Assembly: GCA_030849805.1 (NCBI GenBank)
Contig: JASANZ010001951.1
Span: forward strand, 1-26,781
DNA length: 26,781 nt
Direction of reading: 5' to 3'
Source of the DNA: Sergeia podlipaevii
Taxonomy: Eukaryota; Euglenozoa; Kinetoplastea; Trypanosomatida; Trypanosomatidae
Below, piece by piece: positions 26,005 to 26,781 of this stretch (within the stretch, counting starts at the first letter, position 1; each line of letters begins with the position of its first letter). The position numbers and the translations under genes are program-made. The notes beneath the pieces were generated by a model. The model did not search any database, was not told where the DNA came from, and saw nothing but the letters and a program-made list of their open reading frames with translations.

Positions 26005-26238
26005 ATGACAATGCTGAATGCTGAGCGAGCACGTGAGGATGTGCATGATGCTGTACGTATTTCTTTTATTGTATCTAGTGCGTGTCTCTGTCACACTAAT
26101 TGCGGCTTCTGCTGTGTGTTCAATGCGGTTATTATAACCTTTTCTGTAACTTTTCTTTCTATTTTTACATTATTGTTTTTTTTCTCTCCTCCTCCTTTGC
26201 TTTCCTCTTTCTTCTCATTCATATTATTATGTTCTTAG
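26005..26238 (+). CDS. Doubtful 77-codon ORF or possible first exon
   Basis: The ATG at 26005 sits in the same A-rich context (GAAAAATGA) as the confident starts in this window, and the first 16 codons (MTMLNAERAREDVHDA) look like ordinary coding sequence with a charged helix. After that comes GTACGT (26053-26058), and the frame degrades into Cys/Phe/Ser-rich residues translated from a pyrimidine tract until TAG at 26236-26238. Unlike the confident genes, its presumed leader (after the AG at 25872-25873) contains upstream ATGs at 25938 and 25965. It may be a chance ORF, a small hydrophobic protein, or a truncated first exon. Low confidence in any of these. Confidence 0.18.
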   Translation: MTMLNAERAREDVHDAVRISFIVSSACLCHTNCGFCCVFNAVIITFSVTFLSIFTLLFFFSPPPLLSSFFSFILLCS

Positions 26239-26781
26239 GGAGATAACAATAAATCCTTTTTTTTTCTTGGTGTCGTGTGTATACACTGAATAGGAAAGGA
26301 AAAAGGGGGAAAAAGGAATATCAAGGCAGCAAAATAAAGCAAAAAAAGAAAAGAAAGGTATTCTACTACATATATCCACATATAGATCTCCTATTATTAT
26401 CATTATTATTTTGCATCTGCTTGTGTTTTTCTTTTCCCTCACCATCTCTCATACAATACTTTTCTCTTTCTCTCTCTCTTTAACATCATTAAGGAGAATA
26501 CTTTTCTCACTCACAGCAAGTGCGTGTTCTGAGGGTCCGAAAGCGACACAAAACGCACATCACTGTTGTTACTTCTTTATCATTTTTTTTTTACTTTGTA
26601 TTACCCTCCAGCGCGAGCGACTTTTGTCCGAGGTTAGTCCTTTCTTTTTCTTTTCATATCTTCTTTACTATTATTATTCTTTATTATTCTTTTTTGTAAG
26701 TTGTATTTTAGGAAAAAAAATTTGAAAGCTGCACAGATAAAAAGGGGAAAACTCAAAAAAAAAAAAAAAAAAAAAAAAAAA
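26239..26781. other. Right-edge spacer with splice-like signals, no complete gene
   Basis: Pyrimidine tracts ending in AG occur at 26237-26238, about 26513-26514, 26610-26611 and 26710-26711. The last is followed by an A-rich frame without stops to the window end. These are most simply spliced-leader acceptors for a gene starting beyond the window. No complete ORF of coding character is present. Confidence 0.5.
26755..26781. repeat. 27-base poly-A run at window end
   Basis: The window ends in 27 consecutive A. Internal homopolymers here are about 12 bases or shorter, so this probably marks an assembly break or contig end and not a biological 3' end. Confidence 0.8.

Noticed and set aside
25732..26238. 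168-codon open frame on the + strand
   Set aside because: It begins inside a TG microsatellite (Cys-Val repeats) and continues through a GA run (Arg-Glu repeats) and a pyrimidine tract. Only the part from ATG 26005 was kept, with low confidence.

Overview
The window looks like a stretch of a trypanosomatid (kinetoplastid) nuclear chromosome, genus not resolved. All six convincing genes are intron-less and lie head to tail on the + strand. They are separated by 0.7-1.9 kb AT-rich, pyrimidine-rich spacers full of microsatellites. The genes themselves are GC-richer and carry many homopolymeric amino-acid inserts. Before each gene there is a pyrimidine tract followed by an AG dinucleotide. In five of the six genes the first ATG after that AG is the ORF start; the 21055 gene has two possible acceptors and possible upstream ORFs. 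This is what a polycistronic transcription unit processed by spliced-leader trans-splicing looks like. No tRNA, rRNA, CRISPR or strand-switch region was seen.

Layout: (1) the first ~110 bases resemble the 5' signature of trypanosomatid retroposons (Pr77/HDV-ribozyme-like; SIDER-type relic, tentative). (2) 1025-2680 is a PEX16-like peroxin for glycosome/peroxisome membrane biogenesis, with two large disordered inserts. (3) 3927-9920 is a 1997-residue coiled-coil protein with an NLS-like basic cluster and a short segment resembling TPR/Mlp nuclear-basket proteins. (4) 10680-17195 is a 2171-residue unknown protein with a beta-propeller-like N-terminal half and a helical C-terminal half. (5) 18184-20244 is a 686-residue, probably mitochondrial, PPR-like protein. 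(6) 21055-21672 is a small, low-complexity unknown protein. (7) 22725-24896 is a Numb-associated (AAK1/GAK) family kinase-like protein. It has lost the DFG aspartate and the glycine loop, and its tail carries three D-x-F...DLF motifs suggestive of clathrin-adaptor binding. (8) From 24897 to the end there is spacer, with a hairpin, AU-rich elements, a doubtful 77-codon ORF at 26005, and a 27-base poly-A run at the very end that looks like a contig terminus.

The genes do not form a functional pathway. As is usual in trypanosomatids, unrelated genes share one transcription unit, so neighbourhood says little about function. The observations I consider most worth pursuing are the predicted pseudokinase with adaptor-like motifs, the TPR-like giant coiled-coil protein, the large propeller/helix orphan, the retroposon-like sequence at the left edge, the splice-site choice that would include or exclude an overlapping uORF at 21041, and a speculative exon-like structure at the right edge.
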